From Gp6-AA40 sp050742535 (lineage in GTDB: Bacteria; Acidobacteriota; Vicinamibacteria; Vicinamibacterales; UBA2999), in assembly GCA_050742535.1 (NCBI GenBank), contig JBOGIQ010000007.1, positions 1 through 53,323 of the forward strand: 53,323 nt of DNA. Reading direction: 5' to 3'. How positions within the stretch are numbered: position 1 is the first letter of the stretch; each line of letters opens with the position of its first letter. The notes beneath the pieces were generated by a model. That model saw only the letters and a program-made list of their open reading frames with translations, did no database searches and was not told the DNA's origin. Positions 14,694 to 22,279 of the stretch are shown here, piece after piece. The position numbers were made by a program, and so were the translations under genes.

Positions 14694-14790
14694 CAACTCC
14701 CAACTTCCAATTCCCGACTCCCAAGCCGCGCCCTCCGGCGGCTCCGCTCGCCAGCGGCCGTTTTGGAAGTTGGGAGTTGGGAGTTGGGCA
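14694..14790. repeat. CCCAACTTCC-type inverted repeat at the start of a membrane protein gene
   Basis: The left arm (14696-14724: ACTCCCAACTTCCAATTCCC then GACTCCCAA) pairs with the right arm (14761-14790: TTTTGGAAGTTGGGAGTTGG then GAGTTGGGCA). A GC-rich centre of about 36 bases separates them. The repeat fills the junction between the DinB gene and the next coding region and obscures that gene's start. Confidence 0.7.
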
Positions 14791-16224
14791 TTGATCGCCG
14801 GCTTTCCTGTCTTCGTCCTGGTCGCCACCGCGAACGGCGCCGGCTATCGCTACGGAACATCCGATCAGGCGTTTTACATTCCGTCGGTCGTACGGGCCCT
14901 TGACCCGGCGGCATTTCCACGCGACGCCTCGCTGATCGATTCCCAGGGCCGGCTGATGCTCGCCGATGAAGTGATCGCCGCGATCGCCCGGACGGCCGGG
15001 GCCTCGCCCGACGTGCTGTTTTTTGCGGCGTACGTGACGTCACTGCTGGTGATCTGGCTTGCCTTGACCGCGATCGGCGGGCAGTTGTATCCGTCGGCGT
15101 GGCTGACGGTGGCGCTCGTCGCCGCCTTCACACTGCGGCACCAGATTCCCCGCACCAGCGCCAACTCGTTCGAGCCGTACTTTCATCCGCGCATGCTGGC
15201 GTTTGGTATCGGCGCCATGGCGATTGCCGCCGTGCTGCGGAGAAAAATGTGGCTCGCCGTCGCCGTCGTCGGCCTCAGCGGCCTCGTTCACGCGACCACC
15301 GGACTCTGGTTCGCCGTCGTCGCGGGCGTCGCGATCGTTCGCCTCGATCCGGGATTCCGTCCGCTCGCGATCGGCGCTCTTGCCGCAGCGGCCGCGTTCC
15401 TTGCATGGGCTGGCCTGGCTGGGCCTCTTCAGGGCTCGTTCGTGACGATGGATCCCGCATGGCTGGGAGCCGTCGCCGGGAAAGAGACGCTGTTCGCATC
15501 CAACTGGCCGGTCTGGACGTGGGTGGCGAACCTGTCGCTCATCGTCGTCGCCTGGTTCACGTATCGAGTGCGCACGCGCACCGAACCGGAGCTCAGCGCG
15601 CTCATATGGGGCGCGGCCGCGCTGGTCGGGATCTTTCTCGTCGCGTTCCCGCTGGTGCAGGCGAAGCTCGCGCTCCCGGTGCAGCTGCAGATCTCGCGCG
15701 TCTTCTGGCTCGTGGATTTCATCGCGCTGCTCAGCGCGATCGGACTCGCGCGGCGTGAGCGGGCGGCGAAGATCCTTGCCGGGGTGATGGTGGCTCTGGC
15801 CGTCGGGCGCGGCGTCTACGTCATGGCCATCGAGCACCCGGAGCGGCCGCTGATGGCGATCCGCCTTCCTCCGTCGGAATGGCAGAACGCGATGCAGTGG
15901 ATCAAGGCGCAGCCCGCGAAGTCTCATGTCCTCACGGACCCGGGCCATGCCTGGAAATACGGGACCAGCGTGCGCGTCTCGGCGGAACGCGATGTGTTTC
16001 TCGAAGAGGTGAAGGATTCGGCCATCGCCATCTATTCCCGCGACGTCGCGCGTCGCTATAACGAACGGAACATGGCCGTTGGCGACTTCAACCAGCTCTC
16101 GGCGGAACGTGCCTCGGAGCTGGCCGCACGGTATGACCTCGATTACCTCGTCGCGGAAGCGGACTTCCCGCTTCGACTCGCCTACCGGAACGCGCGCTTC
16201 AAGGTCTATTCGCTGACCCCGTAG
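14770..16224 (+). CDS. Multipass membrane protein of unknown function (possibly DUF6798-like)
   Basis: The frame is coding from at least 14791. The exact start is unclear because a long inverted repeat covers the 5' end. TTG codons at 14770 and 14791 are the plausible starts; an ATG/GTG farther upstream would lie well inside the DinB gene. From 14770 the product has 484 residues. It has about 9-10 membrane helices (for example LLVIWLALTAIGG, LTVALVAAFTL, FLAWAGLAGPL), a conserved-looking early segment YGTSDQAFYIPSVVRALDP, and NSFEPYFHPRMLAFG. A soluble tail of about 130 residues ends in DYLVAEADFPLRLAYRNARF. The layout resembles GT-C-like polytopic proteins. The stop TAG is part of the palindrome at 16221-16247. 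Confidence 0.75.
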   Translation: MGVGSWALIAGFPVFVLVATANGAGYRYGTSDQAFYIPSVVRALDPAAFPRDASLIDSQGRLMLADEVIAAIARTAGASPDVLFFAAYVTSLLVIWLALTAIGGQLYPSAWLTVALVAAFTLRHQIPRTSANSFEPYFHPRMLAFGIGAMAIAAVLRRKMWLAVAVVGLSGLVHATTGLWFAVVAGVAIVRLDPGFRPLAIGALAAAAAFLAWAGLAGPLQGSFVTMDPAWLGAVAGKETLFASNWPVWTWVANLSLIVVAWFTYRVRTRTEPELSALIWGAAALVGIFLVAFPLVQAKLALPVQLQISRVFWLVDFIALLSAIGLARRERAAKILAGVMVALAVGRGVYVMAIEHPERPLMAIRLPPSEWQNAMQWIKAQPAKSHVLTDPGHAWKYGTSVRVSAERDVFLEEVKDSAIAIYSRDVARRYNERNMAVGDFNQLSAERASELAARYDLDYLVAEADFPLRLAYRNARFKVYSLTP

Positions 16225-16247
16225 GGTCCGCCTTTAGGCGGACCCTA
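16221..16247 (+). repeat. REP-like palindrome carrying both stop codons of convergent genes
   Basis: GTAG foot at 16221-16224. The perfect 11-bp stem TAGGGTCCGCC (16222-16232) with loop TTTA pairs with 16237-16247. Its first three bases are the TAG stop of the plus-strand membrane protein. Its last three are the TAG stop of the minus-strand DACNV-like gene. Confidence 0.85.
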
Positions 16248-17384
16248 TAGCAACAGCGTTTCGATCCGGTGCGCGTGCACCATGCCCTCGCATGGCGAAT
16301 AGGCGAACACCGTGAACCGGCCGTCCTGCGACGCCACCAGCGCCAGCGAATCTCGCTGATCGTGGATGAACTGCGCGCCCGCCAGGTGGCGCGTGGCGCC
16401 GATCTCGGCCGGCAAAAGGATCCGCGCCTCGGTGCCTTCGATCGGTTCGGTCAGCGTCAGCTGCTCGATCTGCGTTCCACCCTTGCGGCGTGCCACCTTC
16501 GCGCCGAACGCCAGCACGTGGTGGCTGCCCGTCATGATCGTGGCGCCGTCGATCGCCGTCAGGCTGGCAACGGCATCCACCGCGCGGTTCAGCTCTTCCC
16601 GCCAGGCCCGCTGACTGACCCCGTTCCCGGGGCCTGCCGCCAGCATGGCCAGCTCGCTGAACGGCGGCGAGACCTCGTAGGTCAGCGGGTGGACGATGGA
16701 GTGCCGCCACGCATCCGTTCCTTCCGGAACGACGAGCAGGACGCCGCCGCGTCTGTGCGCGCGCATCGACACGGCGAGCTGGACGAGCACGTTGACGCTG
16801 GCGGCCCATGTTGACGGCGAGTCGAATGCCAGCAGCGACGTCAGCAGCGACGGGCAGTCGGGCAGGCTCGACGCGTGTTCGTCGATCACTTTCACGCTGT
16901 CGCCCTGCAGCACCGCGACGTTGACGAATTTCGCCTGCGCCTCGCCGCGATGATGCTTGACGACGAGCAGGCCGGGTTCGGCCACCTCGACGACGCAGCA
17001 GTACTTCGGAATCGTCCGGACCATGCCCCACACCGACAGCTCGTTGTCCTGATAGGCCACGCCAAGGTGCACGCCAGGCCGTTCGACGATGGCCGCCAGG
17101 CGCGTCAGCGCCGCCGGTTCGAGCGGCACCGCCCGCTCCAGTACCAGCGGATAGAGCGCCTCGTCGCGGCGGAGAAACGCCAGCGAGATCTTCGGCGCCA
17201 TCCCTTCTTCACGCCGCAAGCTGGCCCAGAACGCCGCGTCGATCATCCGCACGATCGCACGCTCGTCGGGAACGGAGCCGAGACTCGCCTCGCCCCGGCT
17301 TCGTGCGGCGTCCACATGCAGCGACAGATGTTGCAGTACCGAAGGCGCCACCGATCCTGCCGCCGCGTAGGTGAAATCGGACAT
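16245..17384 (-). CDS. DAC-related putative sensor protein (DACNV-like)
   Basis: The protein has 379 residues from ATG 17384. The C-terminal 130 residues resemble the diadenylate cyclase (DAC/DisA_N) fold: a DGA motif in AIDGATIMTGSHHVLAFGAK (about residues 275-294), then GATRHLAGAQFIHDQRDSLA with LVASQDGRFTVF. In active DAC enzymes the second motif is RHR; here it is RHL, so cyclase activity is doubtful and ligand sensing is more likely. The N-terminal 250 residues include a strand-rich region (CCVVEVAEPGLLVVKHHRGE). DACNV is a recognised class of predicted nucleotide sensors. No effector domain is fused and no partner gene is adjacent. AATAAT lies 6 nt before the ATG. Confidence 0.7.
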   Translation of the reverse strand: MSDFTYAAAGSVAPSVLQHLSLHVDAARSRGEASLGSVPDERAIVRMIDAAFWASLRREEGMAPKISLAFLRRDEALYPLVLERAVPLEPAALTRLAAIVERPGVHLGVAYQDNELSVWGMVRTIPKYCCVVEVAEPGLLVVKHHRGEAQAKFVNVAVLQGDSVKVIDEHASSLPDCPSLLTSLLAFDSPSTWAASVNVLVQLAVSMRAHRRGGVLLVVPEGTDAWRHSIVHPLTYEVSPPFSELAMLAAGPGNGVSQRAWREELNRAVDAVASLTAIDGATIMTGSHHVLAFGAKVARRKGGTQIEQLTLTEPIEGTEARILLPAEIGATRHLAGAQFIHDQRDSLALVASQDGRFTVFAYSPCEGMVHAHRIETLLL

Positions 17385-17400
17385 CGAACCATTATTGTCG

Positions 17401-17454
17401 TTCGAGTCGTTCGAGTTGTTCGAGTCGTTCGAGTCGTTCGGGACGTTCGGATCG
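17401..17454. repeat. 9-bp minisatellite (TTCGAGTCG)n
   Basis: Six consecutive 9-bp units (TTCGAGTCG, TTCGAGTTG, TTCGAGTCG twice, TTCGGGACG, TTCGGATCG) fill most of the 90-base gap between the divergent DACNV-like and YheT genes. A related 9-bp array lies at the far end of the YheT gene. Confidence 0.9.
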
Positions 17455-17460
17455 TTCTGT

Positions 17461-17466
17461 TAAGCT
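17461..17466 (+). promoter_or_regulatory. Possible -10 element of the YheT-family gene
   Basis: TAAGCT lies 8 nt before GTG 17475 with no Shine-Dalgarno site between. The match to consensus is weak (three of six). Confidence 0.3.
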
Positions 17467-17474
17467 GAAATCCA

Positions 17475-18509
17475 GTGGCGTTCGAACCCAGCGCGTACGT
17501 TCCCCGCTTCGCCGGCGGTCACCTGCAGACGCTGTATGCGTGGGCGAGGCCGCGGCGGTTTGCGCAGCTGCCCGCCCCGGTCGAACGCTATTTCGATGTC
17601 GCGGATGACGCGCGCGTGCTCGCGCATTGCCACTGGCACGAGCGGCCCGCGGGGCATCCGACCCTCCTGCTGCTGCATGGTCTCGAAGGCTCGAGCCTCG
17701 CCCATTACATCGCCGGCATCTCCGACAAGGCCTGGGCAGCTGGGTGGAATGTCGTTCGTCTCAATCAACGGAACTGCGGCAACACCGAGCACCTCTCGCG
17801 CGGGTTGTATCACTCGGGCCTGACGCACGATCCGCTGTCGGTGATGCGCGAATTGATCAGCACGGAGGGCATCCGCCAAATCGCCGTCGCGGGATACTCA
17901 CTCGGCGGAAACTTGACGTTGAAGCTGGCGGGCGAACTTGGCACAGGCGGCCTGCCCGAACTGAAGGCGGTGTGCGCGGTGTCGCCGACGATGGATTTGT
18001 CGGCGTGCGTGGAGGCGCTGGAGCGGCGCTCGAATATCGCCTATGAGTTCAATTTCGTCCGGAATCTGAAAGCGCGCATGCGCCGCAAAGCCGCCGCGCA
18101 CCCGGGTGTGTTTCCGCTGGAGCCGCTGCCGCGGATCTGGACCGTCCGTCAGTTCGACGAAGCGTATACCGCTCCCCACCACGGCTTCCGTGACGCGTCC
18201 GACTACTATCACCGTGCGAGCGCGTTACGGGTGATCGAGAAGATCCGCGTGCCCGCGCTCATCCTGACCGCCGAAGACGATCCGTTCGTTCCGGCGCGCG
18301 CGTTCTCCGAAGACGCGGTCAGACGCAATCCGAACATTACCGTTGTCGTCACGCGGCACGGCGGCCACTGCGCGTTCGTCGAACGGCCGGACAACGGATA
18401 CGACGGTTATTGGGCCGAACGCGAAATCGTGCGGTTCGTGAACGCACACGTGGAAGGTTCAGAAGGTTCAAGGAGTTCAAGGAGTTCAAGGAGTTCAAGG
18501 CAACGATGA
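17475..18509 (+). CDS. YheT-family alpha/beta hydrolase
   Basis: The protein has 344 residues from GTG 17475. Family text includes FAGGHLQTLYAWARPRR at the N-terminus, the oxyanion-side strand PTLLLLHGLEGSSLAHYIAG, the arginine/asparagine motif VVRLNQRNCGNTEHLS, and the nucleophile elbow AVAGYSLGGNLTLKLAGEL (Ser about 140). The acid is in LILTAEDDPFVPA and the histidine in RHGGHCAFVERP. YheT-like enzymes are cytosolic carboxylesterases of unknown physiological substrate. The last 18 residues (EGSEGSRSSRSSRSSRQR) are encoded by a 9-bp minisatellite. Its 3' end overlaps the convergent hydrolase gene by 15 bases. Confidence 0.9.
   Translation: MAFEPSAYVPRFAGGHLQTLYAWARPRRFAQLPAPVERYFDVADDARVLAHCHWHERPAGHPTLLLLHGLEGSSLAHYIAGISDKAWAAGWNVVRLNQRNCGNTEHLSRGLYHSGLTHDPLSVMRELISTEGIRQIAVAGYSLGGNLTLKLAGELGTGGLPELKAVCAVSPTMDLSACVEALERRSNIAYEFNFVRNLKARMRRKAAAHPGVFPLEPLPRIWTVRQFDEAYTAPHHGFRDASDYYHRASALRVIEKIRVPALILTAEDDPFVPARAFSEDAVRRNPNITVVVTRHGGHCAFVERPDNGYDGYWAEREIVRFVNAHVEGSEGSRSSRSSRSSRQR
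18458..18502. repeat. 9-bp minisatellite (TTCAAGGAG)n encoding the YheT C-terminus
   Basis: Five 9-bp units (TTCAGAAGG, TTCAAGGAG three times, TTCAAGGCA) encode a Ser-Arg-Ser tail and run into the stop region of the convergent gene. The array has the same period as, and is similar to, the one upstream of the same gene. Confidence 0.9.
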
Positions 18510-19511
18510 GACGAACGCTTCGATGTGCTGCACGACTTCCCCCGGATTGCTGACGAAGAGGTAATGATCGCCGGAAAGCTCCGACACACGGCCCTGTGGC
18601 GCAAACTTCCTGAACCAGTTCACGTGACCCGTGACCCGCTCACGAGTCAGTTGGTACAGCTTCCCGACACGGCCGAGAGTGTCGGGATCATCCGATGGGT
18701 ACCAGGGTTGGATCATCGCTGCAGCAGACTTCGGAACCGCATAGAGGGCAAGAGCGGGCACACGAATAGGCTCCGGATTGTAGGCCTTGGTCAGAGCGGT
18801 CATTTCGCTGAACAGCGCCTGACGAACCGGAAGGTCCGGGGTCCACGGGCGACCGACGCTGCCGTCAGGATTGGCGATAAACCGGGCTCGCAGATGCGCC
18901 TCCGGCCCAGCTCCCCCTTGGACTCTGACGAGAAAGGCCCGGAGCGTCGCGAAAGACGCCAGGTCGCCTGGTGTCGGACCGGGAGCCGGGGGCAGACTTC
19001 GCGCTGCTGCGTTGAAGGCCGCGGAGTCGGAGTCATCTCCGCGGTTGAATGCCGCATCGAGATAGACAAGGCCGGCAATCTTCTCCGGATACCGCGCGCC
19101 CAGCACGTGCATCTCCTCCCCGGCGAAGGAGTGACCGATGACAATCGGCCTGGGGACGCCCACGGTATCGATCACGCGCATGACGTCCTCCGCCAGACGC
19201 GCGAATCCATAGCCCGTCGGCGGCGTCGATGAACGACCGTGCCCGCGCCGCGTGACCGCCAGCACGCGGTGCCGCGCGGTCAGCGCCGGCGCAAAATCAT
19301 CGAAGACGTGCGCTGTATCGCCGAGCCCCGCCAACAGCACCACCGTCGAACCCGATCCGCCCCAGTCCAACACCTCCAGCTGCACGTTCTCGTCGACCGT
19401 CACGAGTCTCATCGCGTGCGGCGCCAGGTCTTTCCACTCGCTCTGCTGCCGTGCCATGGGCGCGGCGGCGCCCAGCAGCACACCGAGAGCCGCTAACACG
19501 TATCGCTGCAT
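18495..19511 (-). CDS. Secreted alpha/beta hydrolase
   Basis: The protein has 338 residues from ATG 19511, which follows GGGGAGGG at good spacing; the ATG at 19529 has no such site. A signal peptide (about 1-20, YVLAALGVLLGAAAPMA) indicates export. The fold is clear: STVVLLAGLGDTAHVFDDFA, then VTRRGHGRSSTP, nucleophile elbow VIGHSFAGEEMHVLG (Ser), AGLVYLDAAFN, and a C-terminal His in SGDHYLFVSNPGEVV. The closest general class is epoxide hydrolase/esterase-like enzymes. The substrate cannot be told. It ends against the YheT gene and stands alone upstream of the OmpR-type system, which is divergent. Confidence 0.85.
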   Translation of the reverse strand: MQRYVLAALGVLLGAAAPMARQQSEWKDLAPHAMRLVTVDENVQLEVLDWGGSGSTVVLLAGLGDTAHVFDDFAPALTARHRVLAVTRRGHGRSSTPPTGYGFARLAEDVMRVIDTVGVPRPIVIGHSFAGEEMHVLGARYPEKIAGLVYLDAAFNRGDDSDSAAFNAAARSLPPAPGPTPGDLASFATLRAFLVRVQGGAGPEAHLRARFIANPDGSVGRPWTPDLPVRQALFSEMTALTKAYNPEPIRVPALALYAVPKSAAAMIQPWYPSDDPDTLGRVGKLYQLTRERVTGHVNWFRKFAPQGRVSELSGDHYLFVSNPGEVVQHIEAFVSSLP

Positions 19512-19634
19512 CGACGTCCCTCCCCTCATTGCCAGGCACTATAGAAGCTGCCTCCTGCGGCGCAGGTTAAGAAGGGTCGAGAACAGCGAAGACGAATTGA
19601 CACTTCTTGACGCACTCGAGCAACGGCAAGCGCC

Positions 19635-19652
19635 TACACTGGTTCACCAGTG
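19635..19652 (+). promoter_or_regulatory. -10-like box and palindrome overlapping the response regulator start codon
   Basis: TACACT (19635-19640) is 9 nt before GTG 19650. CACTGGT-TC-ACCAGTG (19637-19652) is a perfect 7-bp inverted repeat that contains the start codon. It may be an operator or a start-codon hairpin. Confidence 0.4.
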
Positions 19653-20342
19653 AGTCGCATCCTCATCATCGATGACGACGCGGAGCTGTGCGCGCTCGTC
19701 GCACGATTCCTGAGGGGCGAGGGCTTCGACGTGGACCGCGCCGCGGATGGCGGTCACGGCATCGGACAGACGTTGTCCGGGTCTTATGCGCTCGTCATGC
19801 TCGACGTCATGCTCCCTGACCTGAGCGGCTTCGACGTGCTGCGGCGGATTCGCACGCATTCGCGTACGCCCGTCCTCATGCTCACGGCCCGTGGCGACAC
19901 GCACGACCGTGTGCTCGGACTCGAACTTGGGGCCGACGATTACCTTCCCAAACCGTACGATCCGGCGGAGCTGGCAGCGCGCATTCGCGCCATCCTCCGC
20001 CGGTCGGAATCACCGCCGGGTGCTGCGGTGTCGGCCCCTCTGGTCGTGGACGACATCGCACTGACGGCGTCGGCTCGAACCGTCACCCGCGAGGGCACAC
20101 CTGTCGAACTGACGGCCGTCGAGTTCGACTTGCTCGCCGCGTTGATGAAAGCTGCCGGCGCGGTCGTCACGCGCGAGGATCTGGTTCGAACCGTCCTCGG
20201 GCGCGAGTTCGCGCCCTACGACCGCAGCATCGACACCCATGTCTGTAATCTGCGCAGAAAACTCGGACGCCTGAAGGATGGCACCGAGCGCATTAAGGGC
20301 ATTCGTGGAACGGGGTACCTCTATGCGAAGTCTGTTTCTTAA
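19650..20342 (+). CDS. OmpR-family response regulator
   Basis: The protein has 230 residues from GTG 19650. The receiver domain covers residues 1-118, with the acidic pair in IIDDDAEL, the phospho-acceptor Asp in LVMLDVMLPDLSGFD (about 51), the Thr/Ser switch in MLTARGDT and the Lys in DDYLPKPYDP. The C-terminal winged helix begins near 135 (LTAVEFDLLAALMKAAGAVV; YDRSIDTHVCNLRRKLGRL; RIKGIRGTGYLY). It is a DNA-binding transcription factor phosphorylated by the kinase encoded next, which starts 20 bases before this stop. A palindrome overlaps its start codon, which may be an autoregulatory site. Confidence 0.95.
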   Translation: MSRILIIDDDAELCALVARFLRGEGFDVDRAADGGHGIGQTLSGSYALVMLDVMLPDLSGFDVLRRIRTHSRTPVLMLTARGDTHDRVLGLELGADDYLPKPYDPAELAARIRAILRRSESPPGAAVSAPLVVDDIALTASARTVTREGTPVELTAVEFDLLAALMKAAGAVVTREDLVRTVLGREFAPYDRSIDTHVCNLRRKLGRLKDGTERIKGIRGTGYLYAKSVS

Positions 20343-21345
20343 GATTCTTCTCTCCTCCCTGCTGACGGTTACCTTCATCGGCATCGCAGTCGTTCTGCCG
20401 GCCGCCGTCGTCATGCCGCGAGTCGGCGCGCTACTTGGCCCGCTCGTTCCGATTCTGGCCATTGGAATCAGCGGTTTCATCTGTTTTCTGCTGACGCGTC
20501 ACATCACCACGCCGCTGTTCGAGTTACGGAGGGGAACCGAAGCCATTGCGGTCGGGAATCTCACGGCACGCATGCCAGACACCCTTCGCAATCGTCGCGA
20601 CGAGATCGGCCAGCTCGGCCGCGACTTCGATCGCATGGCGGAGCGCCTGGAGTCCCTGGTGGGCAGCCACAAGCGATTGCTCGGCGATGTCTCACACGAG
20701 TTGCGGTCACCGTTGTCGCGATTGCTCGTCGCCCTGGGGTTGGCGCGAAAGGCAGACACGGCGGAGATGCCTGAGCTGCTCGACCGTATCGCCTTGGAGG
20801 CGACGCGTCTCGATGGTCTAATCGGTCAACTTCTCACGCTGTCGCGTATTGAGACTGGAAGCCAAGCGACCGCAGTCTCCTCCGTCGACCTGACGGCGCT
20901 TGTCCACGAAGTCGTCACCGATGCGGACTTCGAGGCACGCGCGCAATCGCGCCGTGTTGAGGTCAGCGCCTTCGAAGAATGCATGGTCTCCGGCTCGGAA
21001 GAACTGCTGCGCAGCGCGATCGAGAATGTGGTGCGCAATGGTGTTCGCTACACGGCCGCAGGGACCACCGTCGACGTCTCCATCCGCCGCGAACATGGCC
21101 GGGTGGTGGTTCGAGTGCGGGACCGGGGGCCGGGCGTGCCGGAAACCAGGCTCGCGGAGATTTTTCTGCCCTTCCGGCGGGTCCAGACGACGGAGGGAAC
21201 CTCCACCGAGGGATCGGGACTCGGCCTCGCCATCGCGCACCGGGCGGTCGCGGCCGCCGGAGGCCGGATCGGCGCGACGAATGCGGCGGATGGGGGGCTG
21301 ATCGTGGATCTTGAATTCGCACTTGGAGCGGTCAGTTCTCAGTAG
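20323..21345 (+). CDS. Sensor histidine kinase with HAMP domain
   Basis: The protein has 340 residues from ATG 20323, overlapping the response regulator gene. Two membrane helices (about 5-30 and 40-58) are almost adjacent, leaving only a very short periplasmic loop, so the signal is probably sensed in the membrane. A HAMP domain follows (about 60-112, GNLTARMPDTLRNRRDEIGQ), then HisKA with the phospho-acceptor His in LLGDVSHELRSPLSRLLVAL. HATPase_c has the N-box AIENVVRNGVRYT, G1 box DRGPGVP and G2 box GSGLGLAIAHRAV. It resembles the CpxA-like group. It is the cognate kinase of the preceding OmpR-type regulator. Its 3' end overlaps the convergent TIGR03435 gene by 14 bases. Confidence 0.93.
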   Translation: MRSLFLKILLSSLLTVTFIGIAVVLPAAVVMPRVGALLGPLVPILAIGISGFICFLLTRHITTPLFELRRGTEAIAVGNLTARMPDTLRNRRDEIGQLGRDFDRMAERLESLVGSHKRLLGDVSHELRSPLSRLLVALGLARKADTAEMPELLDRIALEATRLDGLIGQLLTLSRIETGSQATAVSSVDLTALVHEVVTDADFEARAQSRRVEVSAFEECMVSGSEELLRSAIENVVRNGVRYTAAGTTVDVSIRREHGRVVVRVRDRGPGVPETRLAEIFLPFRRVQTTEGTSTEGSGLGLAIAHRAVAAAGGRIGATNAADGGLIVDLEFALGAVSSQ

Positions 21346-22168
21346 GCCGCTCGATACGCTCTACGACGAGCACCTCGACGAGCTCGTTCTCCGGGTCGAG
21401 CTTCAATCCCAGTTGTTCCTGCAGCGCCGTGAACAGCGATGGCGCGTCAGACTGCCCTGCGCCCGGCCCAACTGGCGCGAACGTGACGTCGAGGTCATAG
21501 AGTCCCTCGAGACCCGTACGATCGACGACCGTGCGTCCCATTGGCAGCGCGAGCACCGAGGCAAAGAGCGACATCGGGCTGCCGACGAAGATGAAGCGCC
21601 CAGGCCCGCCCGCGCGGGGACCGCATGGGACGGGGGTCTGAGCGACGGCGGGCTGCGCGTCTGGTGGCGGCGCACCACGTCCGGCGCAGACCACGGTCGA
21701 ACGCTTCAGCTGCGGTCCCAGCCGGCCGTCGGCGCGCGCGAGAACCAGCGCATACGCCGCCAGCTCTCGCTGCTCCAGTTTCGCCGATAGCTTGAAGCGT
21801 TCGACGAACATCGCCTGCAGCATCGGCCGCATCGCAATGATGGTCGCAGGCGAGACCGGAGTCTTCGTCCTCGCGATCACGTCATAACGATCGTTGACCC
21901 AGTCGGGCAGGCCGACGAGGCGCGCCGCCTGCGGAATGCCGTAGGTGAGCTGGATGATCGGGCGGAGCGCAAAGTTGATGAACGTTACGCCGGTCGGCGT
22001 CACGTTCACGGACTGTTCGGTGCTGCCAGATGGGTTTCGCTTGATCGACACGACGTCGAACGCCGCGCCGCCCGACGATCCCGGTGTCGGAGTCTGAGCG
22101 AATACCCCGACTTCGATCGCGACGAGCAATACGGCGACGACAGCAGCGCTGTGAATGAGGTTCATCAT
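21332..22168 (-). CDS. TIGR03435-family secreted protein (first copy)
   Basis: The protein has 278 residues from ATG 22168 (MMNLIHSAAVVAVLLVAIEV, a signal peptide). The open frame extends far upstream but that part is antisense to the kinase gene at 22280 and is not coding. Family features are AAFDVVSIKRNPSG after the signal, a central MLQAMFVERFKLSAKLEQRE, a variable proline/alanine-rich segment, and the end VVDRTGLEGLYDLDVTFAP with LFTALQEQLGLKLDPENELV and VLVVERIERPTEN. The function of this acidobacterial family is unknown. It is placed between two two-component systems. Confidence 0.92.
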   Translation of the reverse strand: MMNLIHSAAVVAVLLVAIEVGVFAQTPTPGSSGGAAFDVVSIKRNPSGSTEQSVNVTPTGVTFINFALRPIIQLTYGIPQAARLVGLPDWVNDRYDVIARTKTPVSPATIIAMRPMLQAMFVERFKLSAKLEQRELAAYALVLARADGRLGPQLKRSTVVCAGRGAPPPDAQPAVAQTPVPCGPRAGGPGRFIFVGSPMSLFASVLALPMGRTVVDRTGLEGLYDLDVTFAPVGPGAGQSDAPSLFTALQEQLGLKLDPENELVEVLVVERIERPTEN

Positions 22169-22267
22169 GAGCCGCAGTCTGCCGCCGACCTCCCTCCCTG
22201 CGCATGTGGCAGAGGTCATCGGCCGGATCCATGACTTTCGGCACCTTCGCGCGCTGGCGCGGCCCCC

Positions 22268-22273
22268 TACAAT
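22268..22273 (+). promoter_or_regulatory. -10 element of the NarL-type kinase gene, predicting a leaderless mRNA
   Basis: TACAAT matches five of six consensus bases and stands 6 nt before ATG 22280. No Shine-Dalgarno site lies between. Confidence 0.55.
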
Positions 22274-22279
22274 TTCGCC

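Noticed and set aside
17401..18502. CRISPR array
   Set aside because: The units are 9 bp without spacers; the CACGAAGA repeats also lack regular spacers and no cas gene is present.
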